Below, one piece after another: positions 41,637 through 50,999 of a stretch of 55,751 bases of DNA. Under the pieces are notes generated by a model, which worked only from the letters and a program-made list of their open reading frames with translations, ran no database searches and was not told the origin of the DNA. The first letter of the stretch is position 1; every line of letters starts with the position of its first letter. Source of the DNA: Microcaldota archaeon (GTDB lineage Archaea; Micrarchaeota; Micrarchaeia; Anstonellales; Bilamarchaeaceae); assembly GCA_016212525.1 (NCBI GenBank), contig JACRGD010000007.1, positions 79,112 through 134,862 on the forward strand. The letters run 5' to 3'. The position numbers and the translations under genes were made by a program.

Positions 41637-44402
41637 CTAACGCGATCCGCTGGAAGTTGTCGAAGACGGATTTCTATAATAGATATCTCCGCTTGTCGGG
41701 ATCGATTGAAGACGACCATAGCCAGCACTCTGGAGATTTCGATATAACGGGCCCCAGTCAGGACAGGTATTACTGGCACCGCAGTTCTCTCGCAGCGAAT
41801 AGTAGATTGCCATCTTTGCAGCTCCACGATCCTTGATGCGGTGGTTGACAATTGGACCTATTGCAGCAGACATCCATTCCTCACGCATCTGACAATCGCG
41901 AATGAAAAAAGCCACATCCGTATATCCGGCACATGTAGGCCAGTCGCGAATTGGATCGTTCTCGCCACGACAGGCTCCACCTATACCTCCAGGTCCGGCG
42001 GCACATGTGGTGATCCTGCTCTTGTAAAATTCCCTAACCCAGCATTCCCCATCAGAATAACCACGACATTCAGGATTACTACTAAAACGAGAAGCCCAGA
42101 AGCCACTGTATCGGCTACTTGCAATATAGGCAGCCATAAGTTCGTCTTTCTCGCTCGCTCCGGAAGATCCGGCCCAGCCCAGAAGATCCTGTGTTGATCC
42201 ATCATCCCAACGATAACGATGATATCTGGCAACCTCCACACGGGCTTCCTGCATCCGGTTTCCAAGTTTTATTGTTCCTATGCAAAGGCCATCATCAGGG
42301 TTGAACGGATTGAAAGTATCTGGATTGCATTCCCGGGCACCACGCATATCTATACCACCACTCATTCCCCGATCGTATGCATCCTGGAATATTGGGGCGT
42401 TGGGCTGATCTGTAGCATCACTTCGATATCGTGCAGGCCAATAGGTATAGGTTGGCTCGAGCGATTGCATAAGCCCGAATGCACACCATCTCCAATAAGG
42501 CCGGCCACCCGAGTTTGATGGAAGGGTTTCGCCAGGATTGGTACCAGGTGCATTGATTGATGGATCCAAAAGAGAGGCACAATCTCCTCCTGGAGCATCA
42601 GAAATCCGATCATAAGCAATTCCAAAACATTCATCATCTATTGCAGTAGTTGGACCTCCGAAACAGGGGAACTCTGCAGGCGCAGGAGGCAGAACTCCGC
42701 GCTGGACCAATTGTTTATATTCGTGTGAGCAGACCTTCTGGGCACTACAGGTGTTAAATCCACTTTCAGTCTGTATTGCAGCCCGGACTAATAGAGGATC
42801 CAGATCCCGTGAAGATGCCCATCTTTCAATTTGTGGAAATGAAGTACACGCCCTCTGCATATCACCAGGACCTCCAGTTCCAAAGTCAATTGGACGACCG
42901 GGATTAAGCGTTCGTTGTATGCACGCACTGCAACTCATAAGAGGAGCTTCTGGAGCATCTGTTCCAGATATAGTTGGAGCTGAAAAATCACGTCCTGCTC
43001 CAGTATCCTGATACTGAAGTCGCCTAAAGAGATAATCGAGCTGTGATCCATAATCACAGATTCCAGCTGGCGAATCGGAAAATAATATTGGTGCACCAGG
43101 CGAAGCACGGCTCCCTCCTCCAGCTGCTGCAGTACCATTGACTTTTGTATATGCCGCACAGCCAGCAAACCAGGATCGTCGTCGAAGATCTGTTTTTCCA
43201 AGATCACAATCCTGGCAGTGAAGAGGATTTGTAAAGATACTATGACCACCATAGAAGGTATAAGGAGCAATTCCTATGACTCCCTTTTGTGACAATTCCA
43301 TAGCCCCGCCGGTTTCAAAAAACATCCGATATCCAGACCTAAGATTGTCCTCGTTTAGCTGGCAACTACTCTCATTATCAGTTCCTGCGGCATCAAAAAG
43401 GATGTACGGAATTACAGTCGGTTTTCGATAAGTGTAGAGCGAATATGATGCGAAGTCCCGCGCCTCGTCAAGAAGTCCCCAGGGATTACAACCTTTGGAC
43501 TTGTGAATATTCATTCCAAATGCCACTAAATCGACTTTTGTACTAACACCGGGCTGACGCATCATTATGTCGAGCGCTTCCTGATCACCCATGCGAGGTG
43601 CAAGAGCAATAAAACAGTTGATTTTGGGAGGGCTTGAAGTTCGATCGTTCTGACAGTTGGCATCGATTTGATTTATCTGATCGATGAGCTGTTGTCTAAA
43701 GATCGGATTGCTTGCATTACTTGCAGTAAAGTCTATTTCAGTAGTAATGATTACTGGGCCAACATGACCATCGGAAGTGAATCCCCGCGAAACTGAACCT
43801 CCCTCATAACCCAGTACATGTGCGATCTGTCCCACGCGCGATGGCTCGAGGTTTTTTCCTTCACTATAGAGTACATATATTGGCATAGTACCCCGATCGA
43901 GCATGCACAGGGCACGCGATGCATCAGGCAACTTATAACTTATCCCATCACCACCCACAAGCCACTGGACAGCCATACTAAGACGATTAGAACAATAGGT
44001 ATTTGCAGCTGCAAAATCTCCAAAATCAGTTCCCTGACCAATCATAAACTGACGCAATGTAGCAGTCGAAGTGGGAGTAAGAGTACTTAATGTTTGGAAG
44101 GTTTGCTCATTGCATTGAGTCTCGAAATGGCACGATCCACCTGCCATCGAAGTTAGGAAACCGAAAAATGCAGATCCGTTGGAGCATACAAGGCAGGTGC
44201 AATTACCATTAACACACATCTCCTCATTTGTGTGATTTATAGAGACGGATTTTAGACCCCGCAGATACTGATCCCGATATCCGCCAGCACCATCAGAAAT
44301 TCCAGTACAGCCAAATAGGAAAAAAGTCAAAATTGCCAAAGATAAAAAGATCAAAGTAATGGATTTCGTGTTAGATTTGATAGAGATAATGGAGTTTAGC
44401 AT
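41637..44402 (-). CDS. large Cys-rich lipoprotein with lytic-transglycosylase-like (SLT) domain
   Basis: A 921-residue protein. A basic start and hydrophobic segment end in 'FFLFGC' (Cys32), a lipobox. Residues about 170-390 have strand/helix alternation ('PIYVLYSEGKNL', 'IPYILFDAAG', 'IGIAPYTFYGG') that could be a TIM-barrel-like domain. Near 525-550, 'DLDPLLVRAAIQTESGFN' carries the SLT catalytic Glu546, and 'AFGLMQSLEPTY' (about 641-652) is the GLMQ motif of that fold. More than 30 Cys suggest a disulfide-stabilised extracellular protein. Lytic transglycosylases cut bacterial peptidoglycan, which archaea lack. Transcribed after the giant gene, 138 nt away, and coupled to the channel gene. 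Confidence 0.75.
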   Translation of the reverse strand: MLNSIISIKSNTKSITLIFLSLAILTFFLFGCTGISDGAGGYRDQYLRGLKSVSINHTNEEMCVNGNCTCLVCSNGSAFFGFLTSMAGGSCHFETQCNEQTFQTLSTLTPTSTATLRQFMIGQGTDFGDFAAANTYCSNRLSMAVQWLVGGDGISYKLPDASRALCMLDRGTMPIYVLYSEGKNLEPSRVGQIAHVLGYEGGSVSRGFTSDGHVGPVIITTEIDFTASNASNPIFRQQLIDQINQIDANCQNDRTSSPPKINCFIALAPRMGDQEALDIMMRQPGVSTKVDLVAFGMNIHKSKGCNPWGLLDEARDFASYSLYTYRKPTVIPYILFDAAGTDNESSCQLNEDNLRSGYRMFFETGGAMELSQKGVIGIAPYTFYGGHSIFTNPLHCQDCDLGKTDLRRRSWFAGCAAYTKVNGTAAAGGGSRASPGAPILFSDSPAGICDYGSQLDYLFRRLQYQDTGAGRDFSAPTISGTDAPEAPLMSCSACIQRTLNPGRPIDFGTGGPGDMQRACTSFPQIERWASSRDLDPLLVRAAIQTESGFNTCSAQKVCSHEYKQLVQRGVLPPAPAEFPCFGGPTTAIDDECFGIAYDRISDAPGGDCASLLDPSINAPGTNPGETLPSNSGGRPYWRWCAFGLMQSLEPTYTYWPARYRSDATDQPNAPIFQDAYDRGMSGGIDMRGARECNPDTFNPFNPDDGLCIGTIKLGNRMQEARVEVARYHRYRWDDGSTQDLLGWAGSSGASEKDELMAAYIASSRYSGFWASRFSSNPECRGYSDGECWVREFYKSRITTCAAGPGGIGGACRGENDPIRDWPTCAGYTDVAFFIRDCQMREEWMSAAIGPIVNHRIKDRGAAKMAIYYSLRENCGASNTCPDWGPLYRNLQSAGYGRLQSIPTSGDIYYRNPSSTTSSGSR

Positions 44403-44540
44403 CGGATCAGCATATTAGATAGGCAGATGGATAATAAAAAGTTTCCAGTAGACCCCAAGCGTCGCAAGAATTCAGAAAGAAGAACTGATCAGCTCGCGCA
44501 CTAAAGTAGTAAACCCTTAATGAAAAATAAGAAAAATTAA

Positions 44541-47500
44541 TTACTTGTAGAGATATCCTCCACAGCTGCATCGACCTGCGCTTCCGGTCCGGGGTACCTG
44601 TTTGCGGCATGAACCACAGGTAACTACTTCTGAACTTCGCTCGGCAGTTATGGCCTTTCCGATTCTGCCAGTGGCATTGGAGAACGATTCAAGAACATCA
44701 TCCACCGGATTAGGTACTGGTTCACCAACCCTAACTGCAGTCGCAGTTCTCTGTATATAAGAGATCGGAGTGCTGTCAGTAAGCCCACCAGCATGAAGAA
44801 CAGTTCCAACAAAACCAGAGGCAATTCCAGCCTGTGGATTGCTAAACCATCCATACTGCTGCCATTGCTGACCAGTTCTTATCGACTTGGCCAGAGCACT
44901 AACATCCCGAACATTATCAACACGCAAGGTAGCATCAGAAACCGATTCGAGGTTCTTATGGAATGGATCCGAATTTAAGACCCTTCCTGGACCCGCAAGA
45001 GTGTAGTTAAGTTCCTGATCAATACTTCCGCTACCAGGGTTAGCATTGGCTCTTCTTGCCATAGACGCTTCGTGCAATCTTAAGGGATTATCAAGAAGGC
45101 TGTCGTGCTCACCACGGAAGCTTCGATATCGACCTTCATCACGGTCCCATACCAGAATACTGTGGATCCATTTTCCAACGGTGCTTTCTGGTTCCCAGTA
45201 AGTTCCCATACTAAATACAGATCTAAGACCAGCTAGCTGATTCATGGTTCCTCTTCCTTCCATGTGCTTCATTGGATCTGGGTTTATGTCAGGTCTCATT
45301 GCAGTATCATGGAAGCTCTGCTGGGCTTTTCTAAATGCAGGAGTCCAGAAGTCAGATAGTCTTCGGGTTAAACCCATCGAAAATCCGTAGAATGTGTTGA
45401 ATGAGAATTCCGACATCGAATCGAAATAACCTGCATACATTTCCTTTGGATCTCGGTTGTAACCTGGACCTTCGTGGAACTTGTTAGTATATACATTACC
45501 CATACCTGGATCAGTGGACAGTTTTCCAGGCGCACGATCTATTGCCCAAAGACCAATGCTCATGACCCCTAGGAAGGGCTTCATTGCAGCATATGCGGCC
45601 TTTTCTTCAGCTACACCCATTCTATTGTAGGAGTTAGTACCAATTGTGTACCCACCACTTTGCATATTCTGCTGGAAGGAGAGATATTCCTGTCTTTGAG
45701 TTTCCCAGGTGAATGCGATGTTGTTTGATTCACGAGCTACATTGCCTCCTGCATGCATTATGACTCCGGTAAATGTTTCACCCATGTTGTGAACTATTCT
45801 TTCAACACCGCTCATGTAACGATCTGCGGTTTCGCTCTGTACTCCAACTGCATTAGCTGCAGCCCAGAATCCAGAAACCTTGTCCTTTCTTGGAACCATT
45901 GTCAGTGCAGTCTGGTCCCAGAAGTCCTCGTATCGGGCAGTTGCAACTCCGCATTCCCAGACGATCTTTGCAAAGATTTCTTCTTTTGCAGCATCGTATG
46001 TTCCCGCGCGAGCCCAGTTCTTGACGCTCTGTATGAATGGCACCCATTGATCATAATTCTTGGAGTTTCGAACATCTGCATAGCCCTGATAGAGATGATC
46101 TGCACCATCGAACTTGACATGTACTTCGTCAACCTTGAATTCAACTGGATATCCGTTTTTCCAGATTGCAGGAACTCCATTTAGGATTCGATCGAAGTCG
46201 CTAATGAGCATTGCCTTATGCCATGGAACAATGCCACCTTCCTGAAGCATGACATAGACACGATCCGAACGCTTAACATCATCAAAGGTAAGTTGACGAG
46301 TCTGAATGGATTCGAAATCGGTTCGGTGCTTTTCAATAAGTGCCCGCAGCCGCTCTATGTGGGCGGGGTTGTTGATGTTCATACTCTCAACAAATGCACG
46401 ATCAGGATCCATTTCTGAAAGCCCCTTCTCCTCAAGCACAGCTGCCATATATCCAGCGCAGATTCCCATGACATTTCGGTTGAGCTTGGTAGTTCCACGA
46501 TCACCATATGCATTGTAGGCCTTGAAGGCAGCAGACATGTTTGCTTCTGCAACATGAACGATCTTTTCGTCCATCATTATTTCTCTGGCCATCTGGCTCT
46601 GAGCTTCGATACTAACTCCGCTTCGGTTTGCACCGAGTCTTCGGTTTAGTTCAGCTTCCACAGTTGGAGACCAGATAGTCGCTGCGCCTTCACTAAATAC
46701 CATCTGAGTCCAGCTTGCAACATCAGTTCGTTTATCTGGAGCTTCAACTAAAGTCCTAAAGCCGGCATGAGTGAAATTGCCCGGAAGTCTGCTTTCGTAT
46801 TGGTCAAGGCCAGCAACAGGATTTGCTCCCTTTTGAAGGAACTCGACCAGTTCGCTTAGAGAAGCAGACCTAAGAGATTTACCTCTTGCCTGCTCGAAGG
46901 CTGCTTCTGCATCCAGGGTAAATACGCTTCGAATCATTCTGTTTCGGGTATCCTCTTCAACCATTCTTAGGTCGGCAACATTTCTCATCCATGCAGGAAG
47001 TCCATCGACCTGTGCAGTTGGAGTTAAGGTAGTAGTTGAATTCCTCCATCTGATAGTTTCCTGATCTATCAACATGAGGAAGTGCTCACCGTCGTGCGCA
47101 GTTGGATGAAGAGTGCCCTCTGCAACAGCCCTCTGGAATCGGCCACCAACAGAGGCCATCCAGATTCGGTCGTGATCCATTGCGCCTCCGACATTGCAGA
47201 CATATGCATCAGCCTGTCTTGCACTCTGAGATACTGCTTCTCTGATCTTACCATGCTGATCATCGAAAACATGCTGTGCGAGCATGTATTTGTCATAATC
47301 AGTTCCCCGACCGCTTTGTATCTCATCCAATCGATGTAGCATTGTTGATGCGTTTTCATCAATTCTAGCAGCGTATCTTCTGGCCATGTTTCTTAATGCA
47401 TCGAATTTGTCGCGCTCACTTGTATTTCTTCGCAATATCTCAATCATTTCACTCTCAATAGAGGCAAGTCGGGCGCTTCCGTTGAAGCCTTTAGTGGTAT

Positions 47501-49259
47501 CTATGAGTCTCCATCCCATATCTCTGATCTGCTCATGAGTTACATTTAGATCGAGCCCCTGAGTCTTAAGTATTTGTGCGATAACATAACTGGTTGCGTC
47601 CCGGTATGCTTCGGTTCTTTGGGTTCTAAATACCCGCCCCATTATTGCAGCAGTATTGCTAGCATCACCGAAGTGTTCTGCACCCGGAGTTCCTGCCTTG
47701 GATCTCTGGCGGGGCTGGTTTCTTCTAATAGCCCGGATCTCGCTCTGGGTCTTTCCTATTTCCTTAACACCCGAGACGATATCTCGTCCGAATTCCGGAA
47801 TGGCCTTTGCAAATCCGACCACACCACGCTGAACTATTCGACCGCTTCTTACTCCCGAATCCACAGTTGAAGGAATCGAATTGAGTGCGATTGCATATTT
47901 TGCCGGACCGAGCATCTTACCCATAAGATTGGTCAGGTAGAAGTATCTGCTGCGCCCCTCATCGTGGCCAGTAAGTTTGAGTAATGTATCGAGGTTCTTA
48001 TCTGCAGTGAAGTGCATGTTAAATGCATCGTGTGCAAGCTTGAATCTGCCGCCTCTTGCATTGGCTGCGTTGAGTATTTCCCGGACTAATCTGTGCTGGG
48101 CATCATTGTAATTTCTTGGAAGCGCAGTAGTAAGTTCTGCAAGCCGATCCCCGGAGAAACCAAGTTCCCGGCCCAGTGCCACAAGACCCCTTGCAATCTG
48201 TTTGTTTGTTCCTGAATCACCTGCAATGCGATCTACTTCGTTAACTGCGAGATTGTTTATGTTACCGCTAAGTCGGCGATATTCAGAATCGCTGTTTCGG
48301 CCTTCACGCTCGATTCTCGAAGTTATCGAACCTATAAGTCCGGCTGTAGCACCCAGTTGTTTTTTTGTAACTGCCTTGAATTCAGCATAACCCCAGGGGA
48401 GCATTATCTGCCCGCCTGCAGCAACTCCCTTTGGAGCTGGTAGTCTTGGAGTAGTAATGTCAAGTAAAGATAGTGGACTCTTTCCACTAAAGTACATACC
48501 TGCAAGAAGCAGACTGCCCAGGAGGAATATTGCTATACATGGAACCGTATTGAAACCAGTGTTAAGATTTCCACCAGCGCCCTGACCGCTTAGAATCTGA
48601 GCGATCTGTGTTCTTATAGCGGCCATAGGATCGATCGGATTGGGATTTTGTATTGTGTAATATTCGGTAGAGTGAACATAATTTTGAGTTGAAGTTGGTA
48701 CGAAATCAATTCTTAGCTGGGTTCGCTGTGCGCTGGAAAAGACATCTGGGGCAAGTTTACATCGGACATAGTAGTAAGTAAAGGGAATATCATTTCCGGT
48801 GCTGCTTGGAAGAGAACCGGAACTTGAAGTTCTTGTGGCTGCATCAAGACAACCCTCACCAGGAGTAGTAAGAAGTACGAAACGACCACTTGCCTGATCG
48901 TATCGGTAATATTCGAAATGAGCATTCTGGACAGATTCGACCTGATCTGCATTTATCCGTCCGCCAGTTAGTTGAGAAGTACCTGCAACGCTTCTCTGAA
49001 TTATACAGTCATTTTGTCCATTGCACGCCTGGGCGATACCCTCTGCACCGCGCCCTGTTTGGGAAGCGATAGGAGTCTGGATGCCTGGATTAAAAGCCAA
49101 CACACTGATATCTATTGTATCGCTAACTAAGGTGGAACCATCGTAAACGGGTAGTATAATCACACGAGTTTGTTTTGGTTCGTCAACTGCAAAGGTAAGT
49201 GCTGAAACTAGTATGAGTGCAATCGCAAACATCCAGAATGCTTTTTTCATAAATGACAT
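44541..49259 (-). CDS. 1572-residue membrane protein with C-terminal zinc ribbon
   Basis: I recognise no family. A signal peptide (about 5-24) leads to a ~210-residue extracytoplasmic domain with four Cys, a single membrane helix (about 240-258), then about 1300 mostly helical residues predicted to be cytoplasmic and rich in Arg, Asn, Gln and Trp-containing motifs. The last 25 residues hold a zinc-ribbon-like CGSC...CSC cluster. There is no Walker motif or known nuclease motif. A TTTATAAA box 23 nt upstream places transcription start at about the ATG, so the mRNA is probably leaderless; an in-frame ATG at 49250 is the alternative. At 4.7 kb it is by far the largest gene here. Confidence 0.85.
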   Translation of the reverse strand: MSFMKKAFWMFAIALILVSALTFAVDEPKQTRVIILPVYDGSTLVSDTIDISVLAFNPGIQTPIASQTGRGAEGIAQACNGQNDCIIQRSVAGTSQLTGGRINADQVESVQNAHFEYYRYDQASGRFVLLTTPGEGCLDAATRTSSSGSLPSSTGNDIPFTYYYVRCKLAPDVFSSAQRTQLRIDFVPTSTQNYVHSTEYYTIQNPNPIDPMAAIRTQIAQILSGQGAGGNLNTGFNTVPCIAIFLLGSLLLAGMYFSGKSPLSLLDITTPRLPAPKGVAAGGQIMLPWGYAEFKAVTKKQLGATAGLIGSITSRIEREGRNSDSEYRRLSGNINNLAVNEVDRIAGDSGTNKQIARGLVALGRELGFSGDRLAELTTALPRNYNDAQHRLVREILNAANARGGRFKLAHDAFNMHFTADKNLDTLLKLTGHDEGRSRYFYLTNLMGKMLGPAKYAIALNSIPSTVDSGVRSGRIVQRGVVGFAKAIPEFGRDIVSGVKEIGKTQSEIRAIRRNQPRQRSKAGTPGAEHFGDASNTAAIMGRVFRTQRTEAYRDATSYVIAQILKTQGLDLNVTHEQIRDMGWRLIDTTKGFNGSARLASIESEMIEILRRNTSERDKFDALRNMARRYAARIDENASTMLHRLDEIQSGRGTDYDKYMLAQHVFDDQHGKIREAVSQSARQADAYVCNVGGAMDHDRIWMASVGGRFQRAVAEGTLHPTAHDGEHFLMLIDQETIRWRNSTTTLTPTAQVDGLPAWMRNVADLRMVEEDTRNRMIRSVFTLDAEAAFEQARGKSLRSASLSELVEFLQKGANPVAGLDQYESRLPGNFTHAGFRTLVEAPDKRTDVASWTQMVFSEGAATIWSPTVEAELNRRLGANRSGVSIEAQSQMAREIMMDEKIVHVAEANMSAAFKAYNAYGDRGTTKLNRNVMGICAGYMAAVLEEKGLSEMDPDRAFVESMNINNPAHIERLRALIEKHRTDFESIQTRQLTFDDVKRSDRVYVMLQEGGIVPWHKAMLISDFDRILNGVPAIWKNGYPVEFKVDEVHVKFDGADHLYQGYADVRNSKNYDQWVPFIQSVKNWARAGTYDAAKEEIFAKIVWECGVATARYEDFWDQTALTMVPRKDKVSGFWAAANAVGVQSETADRYMSGVERIVHNMGETFTGVIMHAGGNVARESNNIAFTWETQRQEYLSFQQNMQSGGYTIGTNSYNRMGVAEEKAAYAAMKPFLGVMSIGLWAIDRAPGKLSTDPGMGNVYTNKFHEGPGYNRDPKEMYAGYFDSMSEFSFNTFYGFSMGLTRRLSDFWTPAFRKAQQSFHDTAMRPDINPDPMKHMEGRGTMNQLAGLRSVFSMGTYWEPESTVGKWIHSILVWDRDEGRYRSFRGEHDSLLDNPLRLHEASMARRANANPGSGSIDQELNYTLAGPGRVLNSDPFHKNLESVSDATLRVDNVRDVSALAKSIRTGQQWQQYGWFSNPQAGIASGFVGTVLHAGGLTDSTPISYIQRTATAVRVGEPVPNPVDDVLESFSNATGRIGKAITAERSSEVVTCGSCRKQVPRTGSAGRCSCGGYLYK

Positions 49260-49281
49260 GACTAATACGCACTTTTTTTTC

Positions 49282-49289
49282 TTTATAAA
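49282..49289 (-). promoter_or_regulatory. TATA box of the giant gene
   Basis: TTTATAAA, 23 nt before the ATG on the minus strand, implies a leaderless transcript. It shares a 116-nt intergenic region with the divergent ATPase gene. Confidence 0.55.
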
Positions 49290-49348
49290 TGCCTCAGATT
49301 GGCAAAGTATTAAAAACTACAAAAGCTACGAATTCTGTAGTTTAATTG

Positions 49349-49359
49349 TTTTAATAAAA
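49349..49359 (+). promoter_or_regulatory. TATA-like box of the divergent ATPase gene
   Basis: TTTTAATAAAA ends 16 nt before the ATG at 49376, so this transcript is also probably leaderless or nearly so. A GAGAGTGGA run just before the ATG could be a weak ribosome-binding site. Confidence 0.4.
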
Positions 49360-49375
49360 GAACGAGAGTGGAACT

Positions 49376-50395
49376 ATGGAAGGCACAAATCCATTTGTAA
49401 TCTGGGGCGAAAATCCGCTTACAATAGTCTCGAGAAAGGAGGAAATACGGACTTTTGAATCTTTTTGTAAAAAGGTGCTCTCTAGACAACTTGCTATAAT
49501 GGCAGTTTCCGGATCCATAGGATCTGGAAAATCATTTTTAATGTCCAGATTTATTCATGATGCCCAGAAGCAGGGCATTTTGTGCCTGACAATTTCACTT
49601 TCCACTCATGATTCTCAGGATTCGATAATTAAAAAATTGCTGCTGGATTTACCGCCTAGATACGAAGATATCTTTTCACATACAGCTAAATTGACCAGCT
49701 TATCAGAAGGTATTTCCAGAATACTTGCAAACCTGCACAAAGAAGATTTTGGAGTAATAATATTTGTTGACAATCTAAACACACATTCGAGAGCGAATTC
49801 GATAGTAGATGAACTAATCCAGTTTGAGAGAAAACTCAATTCCCATCACCCCTTGGGATTAGTGTTCAGTTCACTCAAGCCACTAGAGGAGGAAGATTGC
49901 ATTAATCTGACTCTTGCAGGGTTTTCAAATTCCGAGGCTAGTGAACTTGTAGAAACTGCACTCAAAAAATCGACACTGAAAATGGGTCATGAATGTGTGT
50001 CAGCCATTCTGGAGGATGCAAACTCGAACCCCCGGGTATTCAAGTCGATCTGCTGGTTTTTGTATGACCATATGCGCCCTAATGACAAGATCATAACAAA
50101 AGGCCATTATCTTGCATATCAATCATCAATCATTACATTTCTAGCAAGAGACTGGTTTGCCAGGTTATATGATGAAATCCCAGCTAGTGAGCGAACGATT
50201 CTGCTTTCGCTTGCCCGCTCACCTGGAGGAAAACCAGTATCTGAGATTTCAAGAGAACTGGGCAGGCCTCTTGGCCAGACAACCAGTCTCATAGACAGAC
50301 TCTGCACGCGAGGAGTGATTTTGAGGGTTAGTCGAGGTAAATATTCCATATTCTGCAATCTCTTTGGAAGATACGTAATTAAGATGTTGAAGTAG
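49376..50395 (+). CDS. P-loop ATPase with C-terminal winged helix (archaeal AAA/STAND-like)
   Basis: A 339-residue ATPase. Walker A is 'GSIGSGKS' (about 46-53), a Walker B-like strand is 'GVIIFVDNLN' (about 125-134), then a sensor-like 'LGLVFSSLK', a helical lid, and a C-terminal winged helix (about 270-339; 'KPVSEISRELGRPLGQTTSL'). The layout is like archaeal Orc1/Cdc6 and STAND-type ATPases, but the Walker B lacks the usual Asp-Glu pair. It is divergent from the giant gene and could regulate it or act with it. Its 3' end overlaps the PLD gene by 17 nt. Confidence 0.8.
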   Translation: MEGTNPFVIWGENPLTIVSRKEEIRTFESFCKKVLSRQLAIMAVSGSIGSGKSFLMSRFIHDAQKQGILCLTISLSTHDSQDSIIKKLLLDLPPRYEDIFSHTAKLTSLSEGISRILANLHKEDFGVIIFVDNLNTHSRANSIVDELIQFERKLNSHHPLGLVFSSLKPLEEEDCINLTLAGFSNSEASELVETALKKSTLKMGHECVSAILEDANSNPRVFKSICWFLYDHMRPNDKIITKGHYLAYQSSIITFLARDWFARLYDEIPASERTILLSLARSPGGKPVSEISRELGRPLGQTTSLIDRLCTRGVILRVSRGKYSIFCNLFGRYVIKMLK

Positions 50396-50948
50396 CTATG
50401 CCCCAGTCGGTTTCAAATACAGATTCAAATTGTCGGGTTATGCTTTGATCGATCACGATTAACGAGGCCTCCCGATTTTTGTTTAGCGCCGAAAAACTGA
50501 GGTTATGCGATCCGACAATTATTTCCTTGCCATCGATAATTAGGAACTTGGCATGAGTTAGTTTGTAAGTAGTACTGGCATATTTTACATCGACTCCGTG
50601 TTTTTTTAGCTCTGCCGCAGTAGCCTCGTTTCCTTCACCACTGTCGCGCTTTTCGATTATGAGCCGGACCTGGACACCACGAGCCTCTGCAGCCTCGATC
50701 GCTGCGATTGTTTCTTTTGAGGTGAAAACAAACATTTCGATATCGATAGAGTGCTGGGCCAGATCGATCTCATGAATTATCTGATTTCCATCATCAGGTG
50801 AGAACACAGGCCGGATCGAACTGTTAGCCTGCACAAAAGATAATGAAGGCTGAATAACTGGAGGGATTAGAAAAGATCCGATTAGGATAACTGCAACCGA
50901 ACCAACTACCAGGCCCAGAAGAAAAATAAGGATTTCTTTTATCATCAA
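50379..50948 (-). CDS. membrane-anchored phospholipase D-family protein
   Basis: A 189-residue protein with one N-terminal membrane helix (about 5-30) and a single PLD domain: 'HAKFLIIDGKEIIVGSHNLS' is the H-x-K-x4-D motif with the following G-S/N pair. Single-motif members such as Nuc dimerise to build one active site and cut DNA or phosphodiesters. With a membrane anchor it probably works at or outside the membrane, for example on incoming DNA or lipids. Overlaps the ATPase gene tail to tail. Confidence 0.88.
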   Translation of the reverse strand: MMIKEILIFLLGLVVGSVAVILIGSFLIPPVIQPSLSFVQANSSIRPVFSPDDGNQIIHEIDLAQHSIDIEMFVFTSKETIAAIEAAEARGVQVRLIIEKRDSGEGNEATAAELKKHGVDVKYASTTYKLTHAKFLIIDGKEIIVGSHNLSFSALNKNREASLIVIDQSITRQFESVFETDWGIATSTS

Positions 50949-50999
50949 GCAGTTTTCGAGTATTGAATATTTATAGACAGTGGAAAGGACACAATGAAG

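Noticed and set aside
41637-44402. A phage lysis module
   Set aside because: No holin, capsid, terminase, integrase or other phage gene is nearby, and the protein is a large lipoprotein rather than an endolysin.
41841-47870. Several plus-strand open frames of 60-140 codons opposite the giant and SLT genes
   Set aside because: They are antisense to long, clearly coding genes, lack promoters and give low-complexity or motif-free products.
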